A stretch of DNA of 42,377 nucleotides from Clostridiaceae bacterium DTU079 (GTDB taxonomy: Bacteria; Bacillota; Clostridia; Acetivibrionales; Acetivibrionaceae): NCBI GenBank assembly GCA_001512505.1, contig LFSC01000032.1, forward strand, positions 1 to 42,377, read 5' to 3'. The position numbers were made by a program, and so were the translations under genes. Numbering within the stretch: position 1 is the stretch's first letter; every line of letters begins with the position of its first letter. Shown one piece after another: positions 18,000 through 26,198 of the stretch. The notes beneath the pieces were generated by a model. It ran no database searches, was not told the DNA's origin, and saw only the letters and a program-made list of their open reading frames with translations.

Positions 18000-19673
18000 T
18001 TACGATGAGACGGGATCATACCCTACCACGGTCCATATTCCTGTGCTGTCCTGTCTTATCAGCCTTTTTAAATATACCCTGCGTATCGGTGTTGTATCTG
18101 AGCTTACTTCCACAACAGCATTTACACCGTCATTTTTTACAACCTTGATATCCTCATATTGGACAGGATAGTCTCCCTGAATTCCTTCCGGAGAAATCTT
18201 CAGGCTTACAAATACCTGTGCAACATAAACAGGATCAAGCTTCCACGGCGAATGTCCGGCATCCACACTCTTCTGATCATTTTCCTCAATCTCCAAGTCA
18301 ACAGGAACCTCAATCTGTGGCTTATCGGGGGTTTTTTCATCTCCTTTGGGAATCACAACAGGTCCTCCGGCTAAGCTTTCTGCAAATAAAGCCAAGTGCT
18401 CCAATGAATCGTTGCCGACTACAGCAAATTCAAACCCGCCTTCCTGCCAACGAATAGAGGAAATATCGGAAACACCGGAATAAACCCCTCCACCGGCAAG
18501 AACTCCATAATCCTCCTGAACCGGGGACTGAATTTCGGCAACATTTCCGTTAAGGGTACCTAAAACCGCTGCCGATGCCGGATTTAATTCGCCTTCGGTC
18601 TTTTCTTGCAATATAATCACTCTGTGTTTTTTATCCCGGGAAGTATAATTTAGTTTAACGGTCTTCATCCCGTTGGCAACCGCAATGCCATCTCTTTTGT
18701 AGCTTTCAGGCAACTCTTTCGGTATTTTCGGAGCAAAACCGGTTAAATCTTCTACTTCTTCTATATTGTTAACCCATTGCTCAGGGTTTCGGTCCACTTC
18801 CTCAAAGCCATCGGGAACGCTATAGATAGTGAGCTCCTCGGGCAATGCATTCCGATATTCAATACTCGTATAGGTAACTGTATACTGAATTGCATTTTGC
18901 ATTGCACTCTCCCTTTTAAGCGGAAGCTTGGTTTCTCTATCAACCCATATGCGGTATGGCAGTCCTCCTTTGGGTGTCACCTCCAAAACGGTAACACTCC
19001 TGTTTAAAACCTTGTCTTCTCCAATAGCTTTAACTTCTGCGGCATTCTTGACATCGTCTATTTCATTGCCCAATTCGAAGGTAAAGCGGTATGGGTCAGG
19101 AAAAGCAGGAAAAACGTAAACCTTTTTCTCTTGGGGAAGCTGCTGCCATTTCTTTTCTCCGTTGTTTACCGTTATCACGCCTGCTTGTGAGCCTTCAAGC
19201 TCTTTTATATAATAGTGTCCTTCCTTATCGGCCCACACCTCACGGATTGCCTGTGTGGTTTCCTTTCCCTCGGCATTCTTTTCAATAATCTCAATTATAC
19301 CGTGATATGCCTTCACTTCCTGAAAAGCCTGCTCCATGGCATAGACAATATCAGCGCCTCCGGGGTGCAATATAAAGTTCACGGCAAATACCAATGCAAT
19401 AACCGCCGCAACTGCTGCCGCTGCAGCAATCCAAGTGTGTTTTTTCTTCTTGACCGTCAGCTTTTTCGGCAATTGTTTTGCAACATTTTCAGCCAATTTA
19501 ACAGGATAATCCGCCCCCGGAAGAGCCGGTTCTTTTAAACTGCGAACTTTTCTCACAGTCTTCATAAGCTCCTCCATTTGAGGTGATTCAGTGGAATTTC
19601 CATGAACCTCTGGTTTTTTCTCTTCATTCAGTCTATCAATATAATCAGAGAGCTTTTTTTCATCATTTTCCAT
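18000..19673 (-). CDS. Membrane-anchored anti-sigma factor-like protein with large extracellular part
   Basis: 557 residues from ATG 19673, chosen because GGAGG lies eight bases upstream. A cytoplasmic N-terminus of about 80 residues ends in a basic stretch (LPKKLTVKKKK). One transmembrane helix follows (about 85-107, TWIAAAAAVAAVIALVFAV). The outer 450 residues begin with a LolA/RseB-like region (VYAMEQAFQEVKAYHGIIEI; VWADKEGHYYIKE; YRIWVDRETKLPLK) and continue into a DUF4367-like part. It lies 22 bp after an ECF sigma gene. Sequestration of that sigma factor by the N-terminus, with lipid or envelope sensing outside, is the natural reading but is inference. The N-terminus has no HxxxCxxC zinc motif. 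Confidence 0.75.
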   Translation of the reverse strand: MENDEKKLSDYIDRLNEEKKPEVHGNSTESPQMEELMKTVRKVRSLKEPALPGADYPVKLAENVAKQLPKKLTVKKKKHTWIAAAAAVAAVIALVFAVNFILHPGGADIVYAMEQAFQEVKAYHGIIEIIEKNAEGKETTQAIREVWADKEGHYYIKELEGSQAGVITVNNGEKKWQQLPQEKKVYVFPAFPDPYRFTFELGNEIDDVKNAAEVKAIGEDKVLNRSVTVLEVTPKGGLPYRIWVDRETKLPLKRESAMQNAIQYTVTYTSIEYRNALPEELTIYSVPDGFEEVDRNPEQWVNNIEEVEDLTGFAPKIPKELPESYKRDGIAVANGMKTVKLNYTSRDKKHRVIILQEKTEGELNPASAAVLGTLNGNVAEIQSPVQEDYGVLAGGGVYSGVSDISSIRWQEGGFEFAVVGNDSLEHLALFAESLAGGPVVIPKGDEKTPDKPQIEVPVDLEIEENDQKSVDAGHSPWKLDPVYVAQVFVSLKISPEGIQGDYPVQYEDIKVVKNDGVNAVVEVSSDTTPIRRVYLKRLIRQDSTGIWTVVGYDPVSS

Positions 19674-19695
19674 AATAAATACCTCCAACTTTTAA

Positions 19696-20229
19696 TCAAT
19701 CATAAGTTTTAAGGATTTCAGCAAGATTTTGCAGCGCCCTGTATTGCAGAACACGAACAGAACCTTCTTTTTTGTTCAAAATTTTTGCGGTTTCATTTAC
19801 GGAATAACCCTTCAGAATCCTCAACTCAATAACTGTCCGCTGCTCCTCATTAAGTTTATTCAAGGCCTCCCGTATCACTGTCCTCTCGGCACTGGCTTGT
19901 GCAGCATCGTCCACAGCTGTTTCAATAGGATTTATTTCTTCAAAATTTACGTTTGAACCCCGGCGTTTTTTCTTACGCCATCTATCCCGCAAAATATTCA
20001 ATGCCGTGGTTTTTAAAAAGCCGATATATTTTTCTATTTTCACATCGTGCTTCTGCAGGTAGGAAAATGCTTTTACATAGGTTTCCTGCGTAATATCCTC
20101 AGCTTCCTCGCGATTCTGCACTTTATAGTATATGAAACGGTATACCGGCTCCCATGTCAAAGTGCATATTTCTTCTATGGTCTTCAGATCTCCATCGTGT
20201 GCTTTTTTCAGTTTTTCCTCCTCAATCAT
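19696..20229 (-). CDS. ECF-type RNA polymerase sigma factor
   Basis: 177 residues from ATG 20229, preceded by AAAAAGGAG; a longer TTG-started reading is less likely. Region 2 (about 15-85) contains YRFIYYKVQNREEAEDITQE and a -10-recognition segment. Region 4 (about 120-175) has NEEQRTVIELRILKGYSVNE and the helix-turn-helix KKEGSVRVLQYRALQNL. It directs polymerase to envelope- or stress-type promoters (TGWAAC / CGTC style). It is co-transcribed with the anti-sigma gene downstream. Confidence 0.92.
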   Translation of the reverse strand: MIEEEKLKKAHDGDLKTIEEICTLTWEPVYRFIYYKVQNREEAEDITQETYVKAFSYLQKHDVKIEKYIGFLKTTALNILRDRWRKKKRRGSNVNFEEINPIETAVDDAAQASAERTVIREALNKLNEEQRTVIELRILKGYSVNETAKILNKKEGSVRVLQYRALQNLAEILKTYD

Positions 20230-20275
20230 ATTTCTGGCTCCTTTTTCCGACCGGTCAGTTGTTTTCAATAATAAT

Positions 20276-20302
20276 GACGTTTAAGGCATAATAAATGTTA
20301 CA
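20276..20302 (-). promoter_or_regulatory. Likely autoregulated ECF sigma promoter
   Basis: On the minus strand TGTAAC (20297-20302) and CGTC (20276-20279) are separated by 17 bp. The elements resemble SigW/SigX/SigM-type promoters. They lie about 50 bp before the sigma gene start, where autoregulation would place them. Confidence 0.45.
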
Positions 20303-20329
20303 TAGCAATTCTGACTTTCCTAATTTTTC

Positions 20330-20367
20330 TTTTTTTTGCTCAGTTCATTCGTGAAATTCCATCAATT
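20330..20367. repeat. Family B post-terminator repeat, copy e (degenerate)
   Basis: On the minus strand it reads TTGATGGAATTTCACGAA and then GAACTGAGCAAAAAAAAG, immediately after the T-run of the terminator at 20368-20396. It shares the TGGAATTTCACGAA...GAAATGA...AAAA layout with copies at 21441, 21648, 30820 and 36623. Confidence 0.5.
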
Positions 20368-20396
20368 AAAAACGGGAGCCTGAAAGACCCCCGTTT
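20368..20396 (-). terminator. Intrinsic terminator of the lipoprotein gene
   Basis: Stem AAACGGG / CCCGTTT (with extra G/C at the loop side) followed on the minus strand by TTTTTAATT. It starts 18 bp after the stop codon at 20414. Confidence 0.8.
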
Positions 20397-20413
20397 CTCT
20401 ATTTTAAACTCCC

Positions 20414-21388
20414 CTATAAATCCAGCTTTCTTACTGCCTCTTCCCTATATTTTTTTACATCATCCGTCAGCTTATAATCGTTTTCTTCCAACAAGCTCAT
20501 ATAGTCCCTTAGAATCGTGATGTAATCACTATCATCGGTGTTTGATTTCAATACATCCATATAAGCCTGTTTGGCTTCTGAATCCATTGTACTTGAATCG
20601 TAGCTGAATAGGGGAGTGTTATTTAAGCCAAACAATGTAAAGTTTATATATTTTTTATGTAAATCTTTTATATGATTGATTCTTATTGAATCGGGATGAA
20701 GCTTTATAAACTTTTCCTGATTCAAAGCCCTCTCAAGTACTTCTTCCCAGCTTATGACAAGGGCTGCATCCTTAGCCGGTGCTCTATTGGATTCCGCTGC
20801 CATTATATTAATATATTCTCTAAAATCGTCGGTTACATAATCACTGTATTTTTTATAAATCTCATAATTTATAACCGGGAAAAACATTCCTTCCGCCGTT
20901 TCAACCTTATATCCCTTCTCTTTTGTCTCCTTCAACAGCTCCTGTACCTTATAGTCTTCAATGCTGTATATTTTACCTATATCAAAATCCTCTAAGAAAG
21001 CTTCCGCCATCTTACTTTGGATTTCTCCGTTTTCCGTGAACTTTTTCTCCAACTCGGGTAAAAATTCTTTTTGCCTTTTTTCAAACTCATCAACCATCAT
21101 TAAGGCTATATCACTGGAAACCTGGGACACATTGGCGTCCAGAAATTTGATTATTTCAGTCAATGAAGATTTATTTTGAAGCAGTGCCCGGTATTGCTCC
21201 TTTATTCTTTCAAGGTTAACCCCCTGCTCTGCCGCAGTACCTGAATCTTTTCGGTTATATGAATTATCTGCAATGGCCTTATTGATATCAAGCTTGCATC
21301 CTGTCGTAGTACCCAAAATAAGAACCGCTGCGGACACGCTCAGCAAAAATCTCTTAACAGAACTATTCCCGTAATTTTTCATCAACAC
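20414..21388 (-). CDS. Lipoprotein of unknown function
   Basis: 324 residues. The start is GTG 21388, placed nine bases after GGAG; the in-frame ATG two codons later is slightly far from it. A signal peptide (VKRFLLSVSAAVLILGTTTG) ends in a lipobox with Cys at about residue 31, so it is exported and lipid-anchored. The mature part is mostly helical and charged (e.g. NLERIKEQYRALLQNKSSL, DEFEKRQKEFLPELEKKF), ending in a Lys/Asp-rich tail. No family is recognised. It lies downstream of a repeat-rich gap and upstream of an ECF sigma gene on the same strand, but the terminator between them argues against one operon. Confidence 0.8.
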   Translation of the reverse strand: MLMKNYGNSSVKRFLLSVSAAVLILGTTTGCKLDINKAIADNSYNRKDSGTAAEQGVNLERIKEQYRALLQNKSSLTEIIKFLDANVSQVSSDIALMMVDEFEKRQKEFLPELEKKFTENGEIQSKMAEAFLEDFDIGKIYSIEDYKVQELLKETKEKGYKVETAEGMFFPVINYEIYKKYSDYVTDDFREYINIMAAESNRAPAKDAALVISWEEVLERALNQEKFIKLHPDSIRINHIKDLHKKYINFTLFGLNNTPLFSYDSSTMDSEAKQAYMDVLKSNTDDSDYITILRDYMSLLEENDYKLTDDVKKYREEAVRKLDL

Positions 21389-21440
21389 AAAAATCCACTC
21401 CTAAAAATCCTATGTATTTACGCATTACCGAACAAAACCT

Positions 21441-21503
21441 CCGGGGACTTTAAGTCTCCATCGCCTCTTGGTCATTTCATTTCGTGAAATCCCACCAATA
21501 AAT
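21441..21503. repeat. Family B repeat, copy a
   Basis: On the minus strand it reads TTGGTGGGATTTCACGAAAT followed by GAAATGACCAAGAGGCGA and a small hairpin (GGAGACTT / AAGTCCCC). It lies in the 449-bp gap 21389-21837, which holds two or three such modules and no convincing gene. A 63-residue open frame across it is explained by the repeat. Confidence 0.5.
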
Positions 21504-21647
21504 ATTGCGTACATAATAATAGACGCAGTATCACGACACAAAGTTTCAATAAAATTTGAATATTTCTTCTTTGAAAAGATAAGATGAAAGGTAACGTATA
21601 TCCAACACAATATCAATTCAGTAAATTAAATACTTAAACAATAAAAG

Positions 21648-21740
21648 TTCGGGACATCGAGTCCCTTCGCTTTTGCCTCTTTCATTTCATTCCAAGAGGC
21701 CAAATAATAAAAAAAGCTTAAGAGCATCGAGCCCTCTCGC
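21648..21740. repeat. Family B repeat, copy b, with a following degenerate hairpin
   Basis: It contains the hairpin GGGAC-ATCGA-GTCCC (21651-21665), then CTTCGCTTTT and a second hairpin GCCTCT / AGAGGC (21675-21700) around TTCATTTCATTCC. A further half-module (AGAGCATCGAGCCCTCTCGC then TTTTTATTT, 21721-21747) repeats the CATCGAGCCC word. The T-run after it suggests terminator function for plus-strand transcripts, though no plus gene ends nearby. Confidence 0.45.
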
Positions 21741-21837
21741 TTTTTATTTCCGCTTTACTAAATCACACCTTTTTTGAAATCTAAAACGAATATTCTCCTT
21801 GGAATATGTAACCTTAAGCTTTTGTTGTTATGGCCCT

Positions 21838-22353
21838 TTAATTTAAACCTTCTTGAAAGAAACTAAGTACATAGAACTCGTTTCCCTTTTGGAAAAAATA
21901 CTGTTCCCAGGCATACTCATCAACCCAGGCAGGATCTATGAACAGTTTATACACCTTTAAGTCATCATTTCCGAAAAACTCTTCCAGCCGATTTAACAAG
22001 CCCATAAATACACGGTTGCTTTTTTTGCTCTTTTGGGCAGGCATGGTGTTACCGTCTTCATCCTCAATGGAAACCTCAAAGTTCCTCATGCTGAATACTC
22101 TGAAAAACCAGTCGCAGCAATTTTCAAACAGATCATTTTTCCAGTCATCCAATTCCCATATGCTGTCAATCCTTGTCCTGTGTTCTTTTATGGGGCTTTC
22201 ATTATAAAATTTCTCTACACACTCGTTAATGTCTTTTACATCATCATATTTGATAAATTTGTAACTATGTGCGTAGCACACACCATAAAAGCTTACAAGG
22301 TTGGATATCCCTTCTAAATACCCAATTATCCCATTGAATAATTCAGCTTTCAT
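21838..22353 (-). CDS. Hypothetical cytoplasmic protein
   Basis: 171 residues from the ATG at 22353, chosen because GGGAGG lies nine bases upstream. No signal peptide or membrane helix is apparent. It is rich in aromatic and acidic residues (WELDDWKNDLFENCCDWFF; WVDEYAWEQYFF). No conserved family is recognised. It is monocistronic: family A copy 6 lies upstream and family B repeats lie downstream. Confidence 0.75.
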   Translation of the reverse strand: MKAELFNGIIGYLEGISNLVSFYGVCYAHSYKFIKYDDVKDINECVEKFYNESPIKEHRTRIDSIWELDDWKNDLFENCCDWFFRVFSMRNFEVSIEDEDGNTMPAQKSKKSNRVFMGLLNRLEEFFGNDDLKVYKLFIDPAWVDEYAWEQYFFQKGNEFYVLSFFQEGLN

Positions 22354-22526
22354 GTACAAATCCTCCCGCAATATTATTTGAAAATAATATAAAAAGCCAA
22401 ACAACAAGACGTTATAATATTATTTATATTTATAGATATATGTAATAATAGCTAATTTTAGTTTACTACTGTTAGCTATATCAGTCAAGCCATCCGGAGT
22501 GGGTATATGTTATTCACTCAAAAAAC

Positions 22527-22661
22527 GGGGAGGAAATATCGGAAATGAAATTGCAGAGCCTGTAAATACTACAACGAAAAGAGAGCACTTCTCACAAATC
22601 GTTTTATTTCCGCCCTCTAAGAGTATTTACAGGCTCCAAGCTTAAAACGCATATATTCCCC
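22527..22661. repeat. Family A inverted-repeat element, copy 6 (core in reverse orientation)
   Basis: The core at 22555-22636 has ends AGAGCCTGTAAATAC and GTATTTACAGGCTC. These match each other exactly over 14 bp, unlike the mismatched ends of copies 1-4. The interior (GAAAAGAGAGCACTTCTCAC) matches the reverse complement of the copy 1-4 core. The outer ends GGGGAGGAAATAT and ATATATTCCCC are partly complementary. It begins just after the mannose-6-phosphate isomerase 3' end and may act as its terminator. Confidence 0.75.
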
Positions 22662-22669
22662 AAAAGCCT

Positions 22670-23740
22670 TTAAACCGCTGTTGTCAACGGTAAGCCGAGG
22701 TTTTCAACTCCGGCAATGCTGTTAACTATTTCCGAGATTGAAAAACCCTCTTTCATTATCGATGAATACACTTCTTTCACTGAATTGGGTACAAATATCT
22801 GGCATGCTGAAAAAACGCCGTCAATTTTATAACGTCCCATATATGCGGGAATAAAAACCGTTTCAAGTGCACCTACGTGAACTTTTTTAGAATCGTATAT
22901 TATTTCCGCTTCACCGTTTATGAACATAAATGCCGAAAAAGAACCGTCTGCAATGAAATCGACAGGTATTCCCCTGCCCTCTATTTGTCTGACACAGAAA
23001 TGCTCACATATAGCCAGGTATTTTATTTTGACCTTGTCATAGCACACTGTTAGCCCGTTGAACAAAGCCTTTCGTTTATTAAAGTCAAGGACATCCAAAG
23101 CTTTGCTTATGTGAAGAGGTCTTTTTCTTCCGGCAGCATCGGTCCTGTCATAGTCGTACAGTCTGTAAGTCAGATCTGAATGCTGCTGTATTTCAGCCAC
23201 TACCAGTCCGTCATTTAAGGAATGCACGGTACCTGCCGGTACGAAAACAACATCCCCCTTCTTCACCATAACCTTCCTATATAGACCGTTATGCTTGCAT
23301 TTTAAAATAGAATCACGAATTCTGGATTTGTCATTACCTTGAGAAAAGCCATGAATAACGGAAGCACCCGGCTTGGCATCTATTATATACCACATTTCGG
23401 TCTTCCCGTTTTTGCCTCGCTCATATTCTGCGGCATACTCATTGTCGGGATGAACCTGTATGGATAGTTTGTCATTCGCATCAATAAACTTCAGCATCAC
23501 CGGAAGCCCAGTGCCGAATCTTTCACCAAGAACCTTCTTTCCATACTTTTTTATTACCTTTGACAAAGTTTGACCCTTTAATTGGCCATTGGCTATTTTG
23601 CTTTCGTTTCCTGCTATAACCGATAATTCCCAACTCTCCGCAATTCGCCCCTCGGGAGCGGGTTTACCAAGCCTTCTTAAATTATCTCCTCCCCATAGGT
23701 AATCCTTGTATACTGGCATCATCTTATAAGGATAAAGCAT
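22670..23740 (-). CDS. manA: Class I mannose-6-phosphate isomerase
   Basis: 356 residues from ATG 23740, the start with an adjacent AGAGAGGTG site; an earlier in-frame start has none. It catalyses fructose-6-phosphate to mannose-6-phosphate. Zinc ligands are visible in IQVHPDNEYA (Gln, His), KTEMWYI (Glu) and GTVHSLNDG (His), within a cupin fold. The N-terminal WGGDNLRRLGK and IAESWELS motifs are typical. It is the last gene of a cluster with a mannose-1-phosphate guanylyltransferase-like enzyme and a glycosyltransferase, so the likely role is feeding GDP-mannose synthesis rather than mannose catabolism. A 180-bp AT-rich gap separates it from the upstream gene, where an internal promoter is possible. 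Phosphomannomutase is not in the window. Confidence 0.92.
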   Translation of the reverse strand: MLYPYKMMPVYKDYLWGGDNLRRLGKPAPEGRIAESWELSVIAGNESKIANGQLKGQTLSKVIKKYGKKVLGERFGTGLPVMLKFIDANDKLSIQVHPDNEYAAEYERGKNGKTEMWYIIDAKPGASVIHGFSQGNDKSRIRDSILKCKHNGLYRKVMVKKGDVVFVPAGTVHSLNDGLVVAEIQQHSDLTYRLYDYDRTDAAGRKRPLHISKALDVLDFNKRKALFNGLTVCYDKVKIKYLAICEHFCVRQIEGRGIPVDFIADGSFSAFMFINGEAEIIYDSKKVHVGALETVFIPAYMGRYKIDGVFSACQIFVPNSVKEVYSSIMKEGFSISEIVNSIAGVENLGLPLTTAV

Positions 23741-23920
23741 ATAAACACCTCTCTTGCTAATGTTTTTAACTGTTTTTCTCAATGTTTAAATGACATTATC
23801 TTTAAATAAAATCATGTCCAGTGAATACAATATCCCTATTTTAATAATTAAAATCAATGTTTCCGTCCGGTTCAACGAACAGAAATATATATTATGATAT
23901 ATAAAAGTATATATATTTCA

Positions 23921-24952
23921 TTATTCAATTTCAGATATTTTTAAATAAGATATAATATATGAAACGAGACTTTCGGCTCCCATATTTAAATTCAATCCTT
24001 GTGGAGTCAGTCCGTCATAGCACCCTCCGGTTTCGCTGTCGATGAGGCTGATACCCTTGGAGTTGGCGCCCTCATACCACGCATGGCATTTTTTCGCCTT
24101 TTTCAAAAATCTCTTATCTTTTGTTATTTCATAGGCCTCCATGTAGGTTAATACTGCTTCACATGCTTCTACGGTTTGCTCATCGAATTCAGCAATTTTA
24201 CCTCCTTTGGGCAGCCATCCGTCACATCCCACCGGTTTGAAATATCCATCTTTAAATGTAATACTTTCGAGGAACTGAAGGCTTTCCCCGGCTACTTCCC
24301 AAAACCGTTTCTCACCTGTAACCCTGTAAGCTGCTAAAAGGGACCATGGGAGAACGTTATTGCAATATGTAACATTTTCCTCAAACCATTTCCACTCCCC
24401 ATCCCTGTGCTCATCATACTGACTGCAAAGGGATTGGGCTATCTGAAAAACAAGCCTCGTTGTATCCTTATTCTCAAGGCAGGAAAGACCTATTATTGAA
24501 TAAGCCTTTGCCCTAAGCCAATTTAGACCGGTTACATGAGGCATTGCATTTTTCAATATGGATGAAAGACCCTGTTTAACTCCCGTAGGGGTATTATCAT
24601 TGGAAAGGGCATATCCCAGTGCCCACAGGCATCTTCCGAAGCAGTCCTCCGATCCTTCCTCCTCAAGCCATTTTCTGTCATACCCCATAAAGTTTTTAAA
24701 CTTTCCGCTATCGTTTTGTGCATTCAGCAAAAATGACGCATAGCGGTAAACAAGGTCAAGATATTCTTTCTTTTTGAATCTTCCGTACAGCATAAGGGCC
24801 ATAATCAATGCCCTTGCATTGTCGTCCGTAGTATACCCATGGTTCGGGTCGGGAAGTGCATATTTTGAGTGCTGGAGCATACCGGTATCATCGGTAAGCC
24901 GGAAGATGTGGTCATCCTTCAAAGCTTTGCTAAAGTAAAGCTTTTCCGTCAT
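23921..24952 (-). CDS. Six-hairpin (alpha/alpha) glycosidase-like protein linked to a GT4 enzyme
   Basis: 343 residues, all soluble. Hallmarks are LTDDTGMLQHSKYALPDPNH and GYTTDDNARALI near the N-terminus, repeated helical pairs (CLWALGYALSN; WFEENVTYCNNVLPWSLLAA; TVEACEAVLTYMEAY) and GGCYDGL near the end. This is the (alpha/alpha)6 toroid type found in several glycosidase families. In other genomes, as I recall, this protein is encoded next to, or fused with, the same GT4 type. The ATG overlaps the glycosyltransferase stop (ATGA), which indicates translational coupling and a shared pathway. The substrate is unknown; trimming or processing of a mannose-containing glycan is inference. Confidence 0.75.
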   Translation of the reverse strand: MTEKLYFSKALKDDHIFRLTDDTGMLQHSKYALPDPNHGYTTDDNARALIMALMLYGRFKKKEYLDLVYRYASFLLNAQNDSGKFKNFMGYDRKWLEEEGSEDCFGRCLWALGYALSNDNTPTGVKQGLSSILKNAMPHVTGLNWLRAKAYSIIGLSCLENKDTTRLVFQIAQSLCSQYDEHRDGEWKWFEENVTYCNNVLPWSLLAAYRVTGEKRFWEVAGESLQFLESITFKDGYFKPVGCDGWLPKGGKIAEFDEQTVEACEAVLTYMEAYEITKDKRFLKKAKKCHAWYEGANSKGISLIDSETGGCYDGLTPQGLNLNMGAESLVSYIISYLKISEIE

Positions 24953-26124
24953 TTGTCCAAGCTTCCTTTAGGATTTGATGTTTCAAGAATATCCATAAAG
25001 AACTTGGCATAATGATTTGCGACCTCTCCCCACATCATTGTTCTTCCGACACTCAAAGTTCTCTCTTCCATTTCTTTTTTGGCTTCAGGATTGTCAAGCA
25101 CGTACATAATATGCTTTGCCAAAGAATCGGCATCATTAAACTCCGCTAAAAGCCCTCTTCCCTCAGAAAGCATTTCTTTCGCATAGCTGTATGGAGTCGA
25201 TACTATAACCCTTCCGTAACCCACAGCATAAGCAAGGGTTCCGCTGACTGCCTGATCTTTTCCCAGGTACGGTGTCATGTAGATGTCCGACATTTGAAGA
25301 TATTGTATGATTTCCTCCTTGGAAAGGTACTTGTTTACAAACTGTACATGTTCGCCGATTCCCAGGCTTTCGACCGTCTTCATGAGTTTTTCCCTGTATA
25401 CTTCGCCCGATTCCTTTTTCACGCAAGGGTGTGTCTGTCCGAGAATGAGATAAAGAATATCCTTATGCTCCTTGGCTACCTTTGCTATGGCTTCAATTCC
25501 ATACTCCAGTCCCTTTCCCGGACTTAAAAGGCCAAAGGTACTTATAATGCTCCGGCCCGAAAAGCCATACTTTGCCTTTAATTCTTCCCGGGACTCGAGA
25601 TCCTTGTAAGGCACACCGTGATGTATCACTTCAACCTTTGAAAGCGCTATATCATAGACCTTTTCAAGAATAGGCATTGTGTTTTTGGCCATTGTAACAA
25701 TCTTTGTGCTTTTTTCTCCAAGCAGCTTCAATATTTCCCTTTGCTTTTCGGAAGGCTCGGGAAGTACGGTATGGAGCGTTGTGACAATGGGTATTCTGAG
25801 ATTATTGACAAGATCCAGTATATATTCCCCTGCCTCTCCTCCGAATATTCCATATTCATGCTCTATGACAAGAAGCTCAATATCCGAATTGTTAACGGCA
25901 TCCGCTACATTTTTATAGCTTTCCCTGTCATGCTGCCAAAGCTCCATTATAACTCTGTCGCTGTATGTATAATCATTATTGCTAACAGCAATTACTTTAG
26001 GTCTGTTTAAAAGACTCACTTTATCAAGTTCTCTTACCAGGTCCTGAGTAAAAGTAGCAAGACCGCATTCCCTTGGAGGATAAGTGCTCATAAACGCAAC
26101 ATTCCTCATCTCATTCAAAACCAT
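24949..26124 (-). CDS. GT4-family glycosyltransferase (putative mannosyltransferase)
   Basis: 391 residues from ATG 26124, preceded by ACAGGAGG at good spacing; a longer frame has no site. GT-B fold: the N-terminal MSTYPPRECGLATFTQDL motif (acceptor-side loop), FGLLSPGKGLEYGIEAIAKV at the start of the donor domain, and the donor-binding GT4 region (SGTLAYAVGYGRVIVSTPYS). No membrane segment is seen. With a GDP-mannose-forming enzyme encoded 74 bp upstream and manA downstream, mannose is the most likely donated sugar (inference from context). The acceptor is unknown. Confidence 0.82.
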   Translation of the reverse strand: MVLNEMRNVAFMSTYPPRECGLATFTQDLVRELDKVSLLNRPKVIAVSNNDYTYSDRVIMELWQHDRESYKNVADAVNNSDIELLVIEHEYGIFGGEAGEYILDLVNNLRIPIVTTLHTVLPEPSEKQREILKLLGEKSTKIVTMAKNTMPILEKVYDIALSKVEVIHHGVPYKDLESREELKAKYGFSGRSIISTFGLLSPGKGLEYGIEAIAKVAKEHKDILYLILGQTHPCVKKESGEVYREKLMKTVESLGIGEHVQFVNKYLSKEEIIQYLQMSDIYMTPYLGKDQAVSGTLAYAVGYGRVIVSTPYSYAKEMLSEGRGLLAEFNDADSLAKHIMYVLDNPEAKKEMEERTLSVGRTMMWGEVANHYAKFFMDILETSNPKGSLDK

Positions 26125-26198
26125 GCTAAATCCTCCTGTTTCTTTTAATTTCATTGTTTTCAGCAATTCCTTCAGCTTAATAAACAGTCATTATCACT

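Noticed and set aside
21425-21616. 63-residue minus-strand open frame ending in a basic, Gly-rich segment
   Set aside because: It spans a family B repeat and a hairpin, has no ribosome binding site, and its conserved-looking C-terminus is the repeat translated.
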